A stretch of 64,000 bases of DNA from Amphiura filiformis (Eukaryota; Echinodermata; Ophiuroidea; Amphilepidida; Amphiuridae), in assembly GCF_039555335.1 (NCBI RefSeq), contig NC_092628.1:57895547-57959546 (forward strand), in the 5' to 3' direction. The notes under the pieces are model-generated. The model was not told the origin of the DNA. It did no database searches and saw only the letters and a list, made by a program, of their open reading frames with translations. The stretch's first letter is position 1, and every line of letters begins with the position of its first letter. Shown one piece after another: positions 63,261 to 64,000 of this stretch. Position numbers and translations under genes: made by a program.

Positions 63261-64000
63261 CAAAAAAATGGAGGGGGGGGTCTTTCCGGGGGAGCATACC
63301 CGTATGGTCTTTTGTGTTAAGTTACAACGCTTAAAATTCAATTTTAATAACACGACGGTCACAATCTTGATTTTAACAGGGATTTTACCAAGAGAAGGTG
63401 CTAGGCATACATGCTCATGTTTGAATCTGGCAACTTTGAACTTATGCGGTAGTCTTGTAGCCGTCCGGCCCTGTTCAGTTTTATACACGCATTTGAATAG
63501 GAATTGTTTTGCGCACTTACCTAATGTTTATGGAGCACATTTTCTTCATTAGTTTGTCAAGTTGATGTCAAATGTTCTATTCTATATTATTTGGCAATAG
63601 TGTTTTTTTGCCTATAGTATGTCCAAACATGGTCCAATGTTGTAATTTGTTGTTTTTGATCGCAAAGGTCGGATATTTTTATTCCCGATTTAACTGTGCA
63701 CCCGCCGGAGGGCTTCGCAAGGGTGCAGAATTCGGCGAAAGTTTGACGGTAATTTTGCCTTTTTTGACACTAAAACACATTCGATCCTTAATTTTATTTC
63801 AACAATTTTTTTTACCAAACCTTAAAGAATTATTCTCAAATGTCTGACCTGTGTATTTCCTATTGGTAAGGGAGTGATCGTTATTTATGGCAGGGGGGAA
63901 TGGGTAAATTTAGGGGGTAACACGAAATTTTTTTGTGGTCTTGAGGGGGGAACCTGAAATTTTTAGTTGAACCAGGAGGGGGGATTGTTAAATTTTAAAT

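Larger units (their letters stand above)
60014..64000. other. Right flank: no exon recognised
   Basis: Should contain intron of the ACSF2-like gene on the minus strand. It holds a family B repeat (61661-61945), a cluster of TAGGCCTA octamers (61.5-63.0 kb), C and G homopolymers (62.7-62.9 kb) and GGTCTTTTGGAGCTG repeats (63.03-63.26 kb). Frames of up to 153 codons lack any family signature. Confidence 0.65.

Noticed and set aside
63027..63488. 153-codon minus-strand frame that could be an upstream ACSF2-like exon
   Set aside because: Contains no ANL motif and overlaps a repeat cluster; its phase and sequence do not lead to GTTGTPK.
1..64000. CRISPR arrays, operons, ribosome binding sites or other prokaryotic systems
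   Set aside because: The sequence is spliced eukaryotic DNA; tandem repeats present are minisatellites without regular unique spacers.

Overview
This is a piece of an animal nuclear genome: AT-rich, intron-rich and full of small palindromic transposons. It carries parts of two convergent protein-coding genes. The organism is probably an invertebrate deuterostome, of echinoderm or hemichordate type. The reasons are a true Syk-class kinase, tRNA-derived SINEs, and an excess of the octamer TAGGCCTA. This placement is an inference; no species is claimed.

Plus strand, 4.1-36.4 kb: the 3' part of a Syk tyrosine kinase gene. Fifteen exons join with consistent phases into 585 codons including the stop (584 residues). 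They encode the end of interdomain A, the C-terminal SH2 domain with its FLVR arginine, a long proline- and tyrosine-rich interdomain B, the complete kinase domain ([27 protein letters not shown]) and a Syk-type tail ending LRNYHYNYK. The N-terminal SH2 exons are not visible and probably lie left of the window. A sixteenth exon (17403-17458) enters and leaves in the same phases as the exon at 18248-18378, so the two can substitute for each other but cannot be used together.

Minus strand, 60.0-51.9 kb: the 3' part of an ACSF2-like acyl-CoA synthetase. Twelve exons join in frame into 349 residues plus stop. The frame is intact and YGMTE, TGD and the C-terminal GK are kept, but several ANL-superfamily core motifs are altered. 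The N-terminal half would lie beyond the right edge.

Between and inside the genes: SINEs at 2.5, 4.4-5.0 and 49.4 kb; a non-autonomous hAT element with its target duplication (21.9 kb); nested transposons (15.0 and 31.1 kb); about fifteen foldback elements in several families; a 38-bp minisatellite (15.7-16.1 kb); and a 30-bp tandem repeat with an open frame behind a strong acceptor (26.5 kb). The 15.5 kb between the two stop codons contains no gene I recognise.

Exon boundaries were read by eye from GT-AG signals, phase continuity and homology to remembered family motifs. They are models that have not been checked against transcripts.
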